This document shows positions 38,514-47,044 of a stretch of DNA of 64,000 nt, in pieces. The DNA is taken from contig CAWBVA010000013.1 in the NCBI GenBank assembly GCA_963792125.1, positions 62,001 through 126,000 on the forward strand, written 5' to 3'. Every line of letters starts with the position of its first letter. Positions within the stretch are counted from its first letter, which is position 1. Made by a program: the position numbers and the translations under genes. This DNA comes from Methanocella_A sp963792125 (lineage in GTDB: Archaea > Halobacteriota > Methanocellia > Methanocellales > Methanocellaceae). The notes beneath the pieces are model-generated. The model was not told the origin of the DNA. It saw only the letters and a program-made list of their open reading frames with translations, and searched no databases.

Positions 38514-39482
38514 ATGTCCCGTAAAGTGCTGGGTATCGAGGGCACCGCATGGAGCCTTTCTGCCGCTATCGCAGGCCATGATAAAGTCTATGCCGAGGCC
38601 GGCCACCCTTACGTGCCGGAGACGGGCGGCATTCATCCCATGGTGGCGGCGCAGCACCATGCCAGCTACATCGGGCCAGTCATCCGCCAGGTACTCGACT
38701 CGGGCGTTGAGTTCGACGGCGTCGCCTTCTCGCAGGGGCCGGGGCTGGGACCGTGCCTCCGTACGGTGGCTACGGCGGCGAGGGCGTTGTCGCTGGCTTA
38801 CGACGTGCCCCTGATAGGGGTCAACCACTGTGTCGCTCACATCGAGGTGGGGCGGTGGCAGACGGGATGTCGCGACCCGGTAGTGCTGTATGTCAGCGGC
38901 GCCAACTCGCAGGTGATCGCGTTCCGCCGGGGCAGGTACCGGGTCTTCGGGGAGACGCTGGACATCGGCATCGGCAATGCGCTGGACAAGTTCGGCCGGT
39001 CCCTGGGCCTGCAGCACCCGGGCGGGCCGAAGATCGAGGCGCTGGCCCGGGAAGGAAAAAACTACATCAGGATGCCCTATGTGGTGAAGGGCATGGACCT
39101 GTCGTTCTCCGGCATGATGTCCGCGGCAAAAGATGCGGCTGCGACCCATTCGAAGGAGGACGTCTGCTTCTCCCTGCAGGAGAACGCCTTTGCCATGCTG
39201 GTGGAGGTCACCGAGCGGGCGCTCGCGCACACGGGCAAGGAAGAGGTGCTCATCGGCGGCGGCGTTGGCGCCAACGCGCGGCTGCAGGCGATGCTCGATG
39301 CGATGTGTAAAGACCGCGGGGCAAAGTTCTACGCGCCGCCCCGGAAGTTCTTCGGCGACAATGGCTCAATGATCGCCTACACGGGACTGATCCAGCTTGA
39401 GCACGGCATGACGGTGGAGGTCGAGGACTCGGCAGTCCTCCCGAACTATCGGACGGACGACGTGGTGATACCGTGGCTGTAA
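38514..39482 (+). CDS. kae1: Kae1, tRNA N6-threonylcarbamoyladenosine synthase catalytic subunit
   Basis: 322 residues of the ASKHA fold with the metal-binding NHCVAHIE (HxxxH), FSQGPGLGPCLR, GETLDIGIGNALDKFGR and FFGDNGSMIAYTG. It transfers threonylcarbamoyl to A37 of ANN-decoding tRNAs in the KEOPS complex. The bud32 kinase frame overlaps its last bases. In many methanogens the two are one fused protein; here the stop at 39482 separates them. Confidence 0.94.
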   Translation: MSRKVLGIEGTAWSLSAAIAGHDKVYAEAGHPYVPETGGIHPMVAAQHHASYIGPVIRQVLDSGVEFDGVAFSQGPGLGPCLRTVATAARALSLAYDVPLIGVNHCVAHIEVGRWQTGCRDPVVLYVSGANSQVIAFRRGRYRVFGETLDIGIGNALDKFGRSLGLQHPGGPKIEALAREGKNYIRMPYVVKGMDLSFSGMMSAAKDAAATHSKEDVCFSLQENAFAMLVEVTERALAHTGKEEVLIGGGVGANARLQAMLDAMCKDRGAKFYAPPRKFFGDNGSMIAYTGLIQLEHGMTVEVEDSAVLPNYRTDDVVIPWL

Positions 39483-40083
39483 TAGAAAAGAGAGGCGCAG
39501 AGGCCGTGGTCGAGCTGCTCCCCGACCGTGCGATCAAGACACGGGTGCCCAAGAGCTATCGCATCAGGGAGCTGGACGAGCGGCTGCGCAGCGAGCGCAC
39601 CAGAGCGGAGGCGAAGATCATGTCGGAAGCCCGCCGCGCGGGCATCCCTACGCCAGTCGTCTACGACGTCCGGCAGTACTCGCTGGTCATGGAACTGATC
39701 GAGGGCCAGCCGATGAAAGACGTGATCACGCCTGAACTCTCCAGAAGCCGTCGGCGTGCTGGTCGGACGGCTCCACAAAGCCGGCCTCATCCACGGCGAC
39801 CTGACGACATCCAACATGATCCTCAAAGGCGACGCCGGCGAAGCTGGCGCTAATCTACCTGATTGACTTCGGCCTGTCCTTCTGGGACGGGACGCTGGAA
39901 GCACGGGGCGTCGACGTGCACGTCTATTACCAGACGCTGGTCAGTTCCCATGAAAACCACGAGGCGCTGATGGAAGCCTTCGCGGAAGGGTACCGGGCAT
40001 CGTTACCGGAGGCTGCGGAGGACGTGCTGCGGCGAGTCAGAGAAATCGAGTACCGCGGGCGGTACAAGACAGAGATGCCATAG
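39473..40083 (+). CDS. bud32: Bud32/PRPK-type kinase of KEOPS (two frameshifts)
   Basis: A GTG at 39473 starts a frame overlapping kae1 by 10 bases: residues like VMELIEGQPMKDVI match the Bud32 hinge. The frame breaks at about 39741 (CC) and again at about 39837 (GG). Removing one base at each gives a 202-residue protein with LHKAGLIHGDLTTSNMIL (catalytic Asp and Asn), LIYLIDFGLSF (Mg-binding Asp) and a C-terminal ending YRGRYKTEMP. This is a complete Bud32. It regulates Kae1 by ATP hydrolysis. Because KEOPS is essential in archaea, the breaks are likely sequence errors. Confidence 0.85.
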
Positions 40084-40197
40084 AGCGCATGTAAAGACGT
40101 CCGGGTTCCAGGCTTCGCGCGCGGACGGATGCCCATCACTCTACAAGCAATCCCATTTTCCATCGCTCAGCTATATACCGGGCTGGCAAATTACAGA

Positions 40198-40293
40198 ATG
40201 AAGCTGGCAGAGGTGATATTGCTCGTGGCAGGCATTATCCTGCCGGGACTCTACTCGCTATACATGGCGTACAATATCATTAGTGCTTCATAA
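40198..40293 (+). CDS. Possible 31-residue membrane peptide
   Basis: ATG 40198 to TAA 40293 encodes a short peptide, MKLAEVILLVAGIILPGLYS and eleven more residues, with one hydrophobic helix. The stop overlaps the terminator of the convergent gene. Its hydrophobic pattern looks real but there is no clear ribosome binding site and no family. Confidence 0.35.
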   Translation: MKLAEVILLVAGIILPGLYSLYMAYNIISAS

Positions 40294-40317
40294 AAAAGAG
40301 AGCCCCGTCAGGGGCTC
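40291..40317 (-). terminator. Terminator of the PGF-CTERM-like surface protein gene
   Basis: GAGCCCC-GTCA-GGGGCTC (40300-40317) is a perfect 7-bp hairpin followed on the minus strand by a run of T. It lies directly after the surface protein stop at 40322. Confidence 0.7.
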
Positions 40318-40321
40318 GTGT

Positions 40322-41194
40322 TTAGCTCGATTTTCTCAGCGCCAGTGCCATTACACCTATTGCTGCAATAGCGAAGACCATCTCGAATCCCGGCGCCGGC
40401 GTAGGCGCCGGCGTAGGAGCGGGCGTAGCCGTCGCGTTTGGCGTGGCAGTGGGCGTCGGCGTGGCCGTAGCCTGTGGCGTCACAGTCGGCGAAGGCTGTG
40501 CCGTGGCCGTCGGGGACGGCGTCGGCGTGACAGTGGTCACCGTCTCGATACGCTTCTGCAGCGGGTAGTATGTGCCGTTCCAGCCCCGTGCGAACTCCTG
40601 TATCTCCGCATAGCTGCCGTTGTCCGGCGAGGTCAGCGTCGTACGGAACTGGCTGTTAGCGTCCGTGAGGCCATACAGCGGGTCCAGCGTGCCTGCCGTG
40701 GTGTGCACCGAGATCATGATGCCGGGGCCGATGGGGTTCTCCCAGAAATCGTACGCGGTGATGATGATCTCCGTGGTCGCGCCCTCCAGCGGTATCGGGT
40801 TCTGCGTCACGGTCATGTTGCCGTAGAACGGTTCGGGCTTGAGGACGATCGCGCACGTGTAGGTCACGTTGTCATCGATGGTGATGTTGTTCGACATCCC
40901 GGCGGCCAGGAACGGGCCCCAGGCGAACGCCTTGTAGCTCCCGAATGGCACGTTGTTGAACAGGAAGAATCCGTTATTGTCCGGAGTCGCGTTGAAGCCT
41001 GCTATGTCCTCGGACATATTGGACGCATTCACCAGTATGACCTTGATTTCAGACATCGTCACGTTTTGCACGGTCGCCACATGGCCGGAAATGCTGCCGT
41101 TGGTGTCCGTGCCTGCGGCCGCAGCCGGAATGGCCATCACTCCCAGCGCGAGTGTCAGAGATCAATAGCATGAGGAGGGTTAATACGATTTCAT
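40322..41194 (-). CDS. Cell-surface protein with PGF-CTERM-like sorting signal (two frameshifts in signal peptide)
   Basis: The C-terminus has a long Pro/Thr/Ala linker (about residues 210-265) and then PGFEMVFAIAAIGVMALAL followed by basic residues, the layout of archaeosortase A substrates. The main part contains an Ig/carboxypeptidase-regulatory-like domain rich in Asn. The clean frame starts only at ATG 41140, inside a signal peptide. If one A is added at about 41188-41191 and one T removed near 41155-41160, the frame begins at ATG 41194 with MKIVLTLLMLLI, giving a full Sec signal. It is probably lipid-anchored at the surface; no archaeosortase gene is in the window. Confidence 0.75.
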
Positions 41195-41261
41195 ATTAAT
41201 CAAATCAATAAAAGACGCTGTAGCTATAAGAAGTTTCTATTAGCTACAGTCAACATTGAAG

Positions 41262-42141
41262 TTATTCCCTGGAGCTGATGAAATCAAAGAGCTCTTTCGC
41301 GTCGAATTGCCTGTAGCTGCCCCGGGCCAGGCATTTATAAGCCCCGGCGGCCGACGCAATGCGCAGGCTGTCCAGGACGTTGAAGCTCTGCAGACGGGCG
41401 TACAGGAAGCCTGCGGTGAAGGCGGCGCCTGCCCCGGTCGTGTCGATAGCATCTACCTTATAGGCCGGCACAGTCAGTAGCCCGTTCGTTGGAGCATATG
41501 CAGCCACGATGGCCCATGGTCACTATGGAAAGACCGGCGCCCTTTGCTCTAATCGCCTCCGCGGCCAACAGCAGGTCGTCCGATATCCGGCTGGCGACCG
41601 GCTCGTTCGCGACCACGACGTCGAACAGGCCGACAGTATCCAGCTCAGGCTCGTAAAGGTTAAGCAGTGCCGGGACGCCTGCCTCTTTCGCGGCGGCGCC
41701 CGCAACGGCGGCACTGGCCCCGTAACAGCCGTCTGCGTAGACGTAACGGGCGTGCGGGACAAGTTCGACAGGCACCGGGATTTGTTCCGCAGGCGTATCC
41801 TCATGATAGGTGATCGACGACCGTTCGCCGGACGGAGTGACTGCGACTGCCGTGACGCTGGTCTTTCCCTGCCGGTCGCCATACAGGTCGACGCCTGCGG
41901 CTGGCCAATAATGTCCTCGCAGGTAATCGCCGGTGGGGTCGTCCCCGACCGGGCCGCCGGACAGCGCCACCTTCATGCCCAGCCCCGCCAGGGTCAGCGC
42001 TACCAGCGAGGCGTCGCCGCCCGGAGAGAGCATGTAGTCTACGGCTGCGGACTGCATGCCGGCTGACCATGGCGCCTCGACGCGGCCGGATATGTCCAGC
42101 GATATGGCGCCGTAGCACAGGACGTCGTATTTTGCTGCCAT
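41262..42141 (-). CDS. PfkB-family carbohydrate/nucleoside kinase (one frameshift; altered catalytic motif)
   Basis: The N-terminal part (DVLCYGAISLDISG, YMLSPGGDASLVALTLAGLG) and the C-terminal part (PAYKVDAIDTTGAGAAF) together give a ribokinase-like protein of about 292 residues. The frames change at about 41505-41515. The family's catalytic motif is GAGD; here it reads GAGA, so the catalytic base Asp is replaced by Ala. Either this base is an error (GAC to GCC) or the protein is inactive or divergent. Substrate unknown. Confidence 0.75.
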
Positions 42142-42280
42142 CGATAAACCGCCACGAATGACTACAGATAGTTATCGAGTCTGTCGCCTTTATGATTTCC
42201 ATGCCTTCCGGGAGAACAGGGCATCAGTGCCTGCAACGATAACGGCACTGGTAATTGCCGGTTAATCGTATCGCGTCTGG

Positions 42281-42453
42281 AAAGCTTTTTATATGGCAAG
42301 TACATGTAATTCCACAACCCTTTTATAATATTAGCGACAATCGCTCACCTTTGCAGACATGCACCAGAGCGCAAAGCCGCAGCTAGGCAGGTGTGCGCTG
42401 CCCCTCCGCCGAGAAAGGTACGCAGGCGGTAAATCCATACGGGGGCTTAGTAC
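42281..42453 (+). promoter_or_regulatory. Promoter and ~140-base leader of ABC cassette 1
   Basis: AAAGCTTTTTATATGGC at 42281-42297 is a strong archaeal TATA region. The same block (AAAAGCTTTTATATGAC) precedes cassette 2 at 44257. The leader ends GGGGGCTTAGTACATG at the start codon, and cassette 2 ends GGGGGCTTCACATG. The leader holds no open frame I would call. The rest of 42142-42280 shows nothing else. Confidence 0.6.
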
Positions 42454-43341
42454 ATGGAAACCATTATTCAGACAACGAACCTGACAAAGACCTACGGCAA
42501 AAGCCGCGGGATCAAAGACGTAAGCATCCGCGTGAACAAGGGGGACATCTTCGGATTCCTCGGACCCAACGGCGCGGGAAAATCGACCACGATCCGGACG
42601 CTGCTCGACTTCATAAGGCCGACCAGCGGGAGCGCGACCATTTTTGGCCTGGACTGCCAGAAGGACACGGTGATGATCAAGAAGCGCATCGGGTACATCC
42701 CGGGCGACTTCGGCCTCTTCGGCAACATGACCGGCTGGAAGTACCTCGAGTACTTCGGGAAGGTCCGCGGGGGATACGACGCCGAGTCCGCGAAGCGCTA
42801 TGCAGCGAGACTGGAAATCAAGCTCGACCGCAAGATGAAGGAGTACTCCCGGGGCATGCGCCAGAAAGTGGCCATCATCCAGGCGTTCATGAACAACCCG
42901 GACCTGATCGTCATGGACGAGCCCACGAGCGGCCTGGACCCGCTGGTGCAGCAGACGTTCATGGACATGCTGCTGGAAGAGGCGGGCCATGGCACCACGA
43001 TCTTCATGTCATCCCACGTCCTGTCGGAGGTGGAGAAGGTCTGCAACCGGGTCGCCATCATCAAGGAAGGCCAGATTGCGACGGAAGAGAAGGTCGAGGA
43101 CCTGCGGAAGAAGTCCGGCAGCGTGCTTCAGGTGAAGTTCGCCGATGAGGTCAACCCGGAGATCTTCCGGATGCCCGGCGTAACCAATCCCGTGCGCCAG
43201 AATGGTCATATCCGGATGACGGTATCCGGGAACATGGAGGCGGTGCTCGGCGAGGTATCCCGGCACAAGGTGGCGGAGATCAACATTCACCCCATGACGC
43301 TTGAAGAAATATTCATGCACTATTACGAGGAGGCGAAGTAA
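42454..43341 (+). CDS. ABC exporter ATP-binding protein, cassette 1
   Basis: 295 residues: Walker A GPNGAGKST (about residues 40-48), signature YSRGMRQKV (a non-canonical LSGGQ) and Walker B LIVMDEPTSGLDP. This is the DrrA/CcmA-like subfamily of drug or polymer exporters (ABC-2). The stop TAA at 43341 lies one base before the permease ATG. It is highly similar to the cassette 2 ATPase. Confidence 0.9.
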   Translation: METIIQTTNLTKTYGKSRGIKDVSIRVNKGDIFGFLGPNGAGKSTTIRTLLDFIRPTSGSATIFGLDCQKDTVMIKKRIGYIPGDFGLFGNMTGWKYLEYFGKVRGGYDAESAKRYAARLEIKLDRKMKEYSRGMRQKVAIIQAFMNNPDLIVMDEPTSGLDPLVQQTFMDMLLEEAGHGTTIFMSSHVLSEVEKVCNRVAIIKEGQIATEEKVEDLRKKSGSVLQVKFADEVNPEIFRMPGVTNPVRQNGHIRMTVSGNMEAVLGEVSRHKVAEINIHPMTLEEIFMHYYEEAK

Positions 43342-43342
43342 C

Positions 43343-44146
43343 ATGGCGTTCGAAGTCTTCATCCAGGCAATCAAGGACAAGTACAAGGGCGCGACAATAC
43401 TCGCGGTGATCCTGTTCCTGTACATCTTCTGGATCGCCTCGTTCTTCCCGTCGATAAAGCCGATGATGGGCATGTACGACCAGATGCTCAGCAATCCGAC
43501 CTTCAAGGCGCTGATCGGCGAGATCGGCAGCATGGGGACCTTCGGCGGGTTCATGTCGGTCGAGGTGTTCAGCTACATGGGCATCGTGCTGGGGGCGTAT
43601 ATAGCGTTCCTCACGGCTTCGTTCGTCGCCGGCGAGATCGAGCAGAAGTCCAGCGAGCTGATGCTGTCGCTGCCGGTAAGCAGGGTAAACGTGATCCTGT
43701 CCCGGTTCGCGATACTGGTCCCGGTCATCCTGGCCATCGTCGTCGCCATGCTGCTCGCCGTCTTCCTGGGCTCGAAGTACATCGGGGAGAACGTAGACAT
43801 GGTGCGGTTCGGCTACGGCATGCTGTTCACGGCCGGGTTCCTGCTTGCCGTGGGCGGAGGCTCGATGCTCCTATCGGCGCTGATGAGCAACGGGCGGAAC
43901 GCCGCCTTCGCGTCGATCGGCGTCCTGCTGGCCATGTTCCTTGTGGAGAACATCGGGTCCATGGTCACCAGCATCGACTGGGCCCGCAGGCTGTCGCTGT
44001 TCCACTACGCCAAGGTCTCGGACTTCATTGCCAATCCGTCTGCACAGATCGCCTGGGGCAACCTGGGCATCCTGCTGGTCATCGCCGTCGTCTTCCTGGC
44101 GCTCGCGGTGATCGTCTACAGGCGCAGGGACATCAACGTGACGTAA
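43343..44146 (+). CDS. ABC-2 type permease, cassette 1
   Basis: 267 residues with a first helix at about 20-35 and five more at about 78-258, ending in the conserved VYRRRDINVT. The region LTASFVAGEIEQKSSELMLS is typical of ABC-2 exporters of the NatB/YhgE group. It is coupled to the ATPase by one base. It probably exports a hydrophobic compound or Na+; substrate unknown. Confidence 0.85.
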   Translation: MAFEVFIQAIKDKYKGATILAVILFLYIFWIASFFPSIKPMMGMYDQMLSNPTFKALIGEIGSMGTFGGFMSVEVFSYMGIVLGAYIAFLTASFVAGEIEQKSSELMLSLPVSRVNVILSRFAILVPVILAIVVAMLLAVFLGSKYIGENVDMVRFGYGMLFTAGFLLAVGGGSMLLSALMSNGRNAAFASIGVLLAMFLVENIGSMVTSIDWARRLSLFHYAKVSDFIANPSAQIAWGNLGILLVIAVVFLALAVIVYRRRDINVT

Positions 44147-44167
44147 AGGCCTGTAAAACAGGCCTTT
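44145..44167 (+). terminator. Terminator of ABC cassette 1
   Basis: AAAGGCCTG-TAAAA-CAGGCCTTT is a perfect 9-bp hairpin starting at the permease stop, followed by a pyrimidine-rich stretch. A homologous hairpin ends cassette 2. Confidence 0.7.
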
Positions 44168-44256
44168 CCCTATTTTTCAATCTGCTGCTGGATCATGTGT
44201 ATGGCCACCAGGCGCCAGATCGCCTGACTCCAACCACTTGTTGTTATGGCTGATCA

Positions 44257-44425
44257 GAAAAGCTTTTATATGACATGATCAACTCAACCCATAATCCTTT
44301 AATAGTACTGCCAGTCATCGGTTAACAGTGAAATAAATCACCAACGCCTGAAACCGCATCGGACGAGGGCTCTGTGGCCCCGCCCGACCATCAGTATGGG
44401 CGGGACAGACGTCAGGGGGCTTCAC
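44257..44425 (+). promoter_or_regulatory. Promoter and leader of ABC cassette 2
   Basis: AAAAGCTTTTATATGAC at 44257-44273 repeats the TATA region of cassette 1. It is followed by a ~150-base leader with GC-rich segments (GGGCGGGACAG near 44400) that ends at the ATG 44426. Duplication of promoter, genes and terminator indicates that the cassette was copied as a unit. Confidence 0.6.
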
Positions 44426-45314
44426 ATGGAAAATATCATTCAGACAACGAACCTGACGAAGTTCTACGGGAAGAACCGTGGCATAAAAGACGTAAACATC
44501 ACTGTGCGCAAGGGAGACATCTTCGGCTTCCTGGGCCCGAACGGCGCCGGCAAGTCGACGACGATCCGGATGCTCCTCGACTTCATACGGCCGACCGGCG
44601 GCAAGCGCCGTGATCTTCGGCCTCGACTGCCAGAAGGACTCTCTCGCCATCCGGAGGCGCACCGGGTACGTCCCGGCCGAGGCCAACCTCTACGGTCATA
44701 TGACGGGCTGGAAATACCTCGCGTACCTGGGCGGCATCCGCGGCCGGTACGACGAAGCTGCGGCCAAAAAGTATGCCGAGCGCTTCGATATCCGGCTGGA
44801 CCGCAAGATGCGGGAATACTCCAGCGGCATGCGCCAGAAGGTCATCATCATCCAGGCGCTCATGAACGACCCGGACCTCGTCATCCTGGACGAGCCGACG
44901 AAGGGCCTGGACCCGCTGGTGCAGCAGACGTTCATGGACGTGATCCGCGAGGAAGCCGCACGGGGCAAGACCATCTTCATGTCGTCGCACGTGCTCTCGG
45001 ACGTCGAGAAGGTCTGCAACCGCGTCGCCATCATCAAGGAGGGCCTGATCGTGGCCGAGGAGGACATGGATAGCCTGAAGCGCAAGGCCGGTAAGGTCAT
45101 AGAGGTCAGGTTCCGGGGCGCAAAGCCGGAGCCATTCACGGTCAGCGGTATCGGCAACGTCGCAAAGTTCAACGGGTACTACAAGATGACAGCCACCGGC
45201 GAAATCCGGAACACGCTCCGGGAACTCGCCGCCTACGATATCGAGGACGTCAACATCCATGCCATGACGCTGGACGATATCTTCATGCAGTACTACACAT
45301 CCGAGGGGAAGTAA
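44426..45314 (+). CDS. ABC exporter ATP-binding protein, cassette 2 (one frameshift)
   Basis: Walker A GPNGAGKST lies in the first frame and signature YSSGMRQKV and Walker B LVILDEPTKGLDP in the second. The frame changes at about 44603-44604 (AA); removing one base gives a protein of 295 residues, the same length as its paralogue in cassette 1. The first residues ENIIQTTNLTKFYGKNRGIK match the paralogue closely. The stop at 45314 is directly followed by the permease ATG at 45315. Confidence 0.87.
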
Positions 45315-46109
45315 ATGACTCTCGCCGTCTTTATCCAGACGCTGAAGGACAAAGCGAGAGGGAACTTACTGGCCATTCTGCTCATCCTCGTCTTTGTCAC
45401 CTACATGGTGATCATGTTCCCGGAGGTCCAGAAGATGACCGGCATCGACGAGATCATGAAGAGCCCGGCATTCCAGGCGATGCTGGGCAAGGCCCCGGAC
45501 TTCACGTCCTTCGACGGTTTCATGTCTATCGAGGCGTTCGCACTGATCGGCCTGATCATCTGCGGCTATATCGGTTTCCTCACCGCCTCGTTCCTCGCGG
45601 GCGAGATCGAGATGAAGACCATCGACCTGCTGCTGGCGCAACCCGTTACCCGCATCAGGCTTGTGATCGACCGGTATGGGGCGCTCCTCCCGATGGTCGC
45701 CCTGCTGGTGCTGGCGCTGCTGACCGGCGTATTCCTCGGCACGAAAATCATGAACATCGACGTGTCCTACCAGTGGTTCGCCTATGCGCTGGCCTTCATG
45801 GGCGTGTTCATGCTGGCGTTCGGGGCGATCTCCCTCTTCGTCTCGGCAGTGCTGAGCGACGGCCGGACCTCGGCGATCATATCCATGGGGCTGCTGATCG
45901 TCATGTACTTCATGGAGACGATCGGGCAGTCCGTGGAGAAGCTGAGCGTGGTTCGCAGCCTCTCGCTGTTCCACTACGCTCAGTACAGCAATATACTGGT
46001 CTACCACGACCTGAGCATCGGCAATCTCGGCGTCCTTATCACGGTGGCTATCGTTTTCCTGGCGCTGGCCATGTTCGCTTTCAGGCGCAGGGACATCAAC
46101 GTGACGTAA
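45315..46109 (+). CDS. ABC-2 type permease, cassette 2, first copy
   Basis: 264 residues, six helices, with LTASFLAGEIEMKTIDLLLA and a C-terminal AFRRRDINVT. It starts on the base after the ATPase stop. It is a paralogue of the cassette 1 permease and of the next gene, which makes two permease copies in this cassette, likely forming a heterodimeric channel. Confidence 0.85.
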   Translation: MTLAVFIQTLKDKARGNLLAILLILVFVTYMVIMFPEVQKMTGIDEIMKSPAFQAMLGKAPDFTSFDGFMSIEAFALIGLIICGYIGFLTASFLAGEIEMKTIDLLLAQPVTRIRLVIDRYGALLPMVALLVLALLTGVFLGTKIMNIDVSYQWFAYALAFMGVFMLAFGAISLFVSAVLSDGRTSAIISMGLLIVMYFMETIGQSVEKLSVVRSLSLFHYAQYSNILVYHDLSIGNLGVLITVAIVFLALAMFAFRRRDINVT

Positions 46110-46121
46110 GGAGGGAAGAAC

Positions 46122-46922
46122 ATGTCCTTAAAAATCTTCAGACAAACCCTGCTGGACCGGTGGAAGAGCATCATCCTGCTGACCGTACTGTTCTTCGTGT
46201 ACATGGCCTACTTCACGTCGATATACCCGTCGACGGCAAGCCTGTCCGAAGCCAGTATTAACGAAATGCTGAACAATCCGGCCATCAAGCTGCTGCTGGG
46301 CAACCTGCAGTTCGACAACTCGTTCGAGAGCTACCTGTCGACTAAAGCCCTGATGTTTGCAGGCCTGATCCTGGGCGGCTTCACGGCATGGATGACGGCC
46401 GGATTCCTCTCGGGAGAGATCGACCACAAGACCATCGACATACTGCTGGCACAGCCGGTCAGGCGCGGGCGCATCGTCCTCGCCCGATATGCCGCGCTCG
46501 TGCTGACTGTCACGGTGATCATACTGGCCGCGCTGACCGGCCTGGTCGTCGCCGTCCAGGGGCTGGACATCGAGACGTCCATCCCGTGGCTTGCCTATTC
46601 GATGGGCTACATGGGGATGGTGACGCTGGCGTTCGGGGCGATCGCGCTCTTCGTATCGGCCTGCATGAGCGACGGCCGGAGGGCGGCGTTGACCTCGCTG
46701 GGAGTCCTGGTCATCATGTACTTCCTCGAGACAATCGGCTCTGTAGTCGATCTGCTGGGCCCGATACGATATTTGTCGCTGTTCCACTATGCCCGGTACA
46801 ACGCAATGCTGATGAGCAAGACGTTGAGCCTGGCGGACATCGGCGTACTGCTGGCGGTGGCGATCGTCTTCGTAGCCCTGGCCGCATACATGTTCCGGCG
46901 CAGGGACATCAACGTAGCATAA
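46122..46922 (+). CDS. ABC-2 type permease, cassette 2, second copy
   Basis: 266 residues with the same helix pattern, MTAGFLSGEIDHKTIDILLA, and C-terminal MFRRRDINVA. It lies 12 bases after the first copy and carries a GGAGG-like ribosome binding site. The terminator hairpin begins at its stop codon. Confidence 0.85.
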   Translation: MSLKIFRQTLLDRWKSIILLTVLFFVYMAYFTSIYPSTASLSEASINEMLNNPAIKLLLGNLQFDNSFESYLSTKALMFAGLILGGFTAWMTAGFLSGEIDHKTIDILLAQPVRRGRIVLARYAALVLTVTVIILAALTGLVVAVQGLDIETSIPWLAYSMGYMGMVTLAFGAIALFVSACMSDGRRAALTSLGVLVIMYFLETIGSVVDLLGPIRYLSLFHYARYNAMLMSKTLSLADIGVLLAVAIVFVALAAYMFRRRDINVA

Positions 46923-46954
46923 TGGCCTGGAAACAGGCCATTGTTTTTTTCCTT
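46921..46954 (+). terminator. Terminator of ABC cassette 2
   Basis: AATGGCCTG-GAAA-CAGGCCATT is a 9-bp hairpin followed by a run of T. It shares GGCCTG/CAGGCC with the terminator of cassette 1. Confidence 0.75.
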
Positions 46955-47044
46955 TTTTTGAAAATAATACTTTCAATATGCTCCAGCGGAAACCATATAG
47001 TGATATAGCTACTATTCTCATTTCCTGACAGGTGAGAGCATACT

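Noticed and set aside
42142..42453. Possible riboswitch in the leader of ABC cassette 1
   Set aside because: Only the ends of the leader are shared with cassette 2 and the middle parts do not show matching stems. No known aptamer pattern is seen.
46923..47044. Possible replication origin upstream of mcm
   Set aside because: The 120 bases contain a terminator and a promoter only; no origin recognition box repeats or AT-rich unwinding region of useful size, and no orc1/cdc6 gene is nearby.
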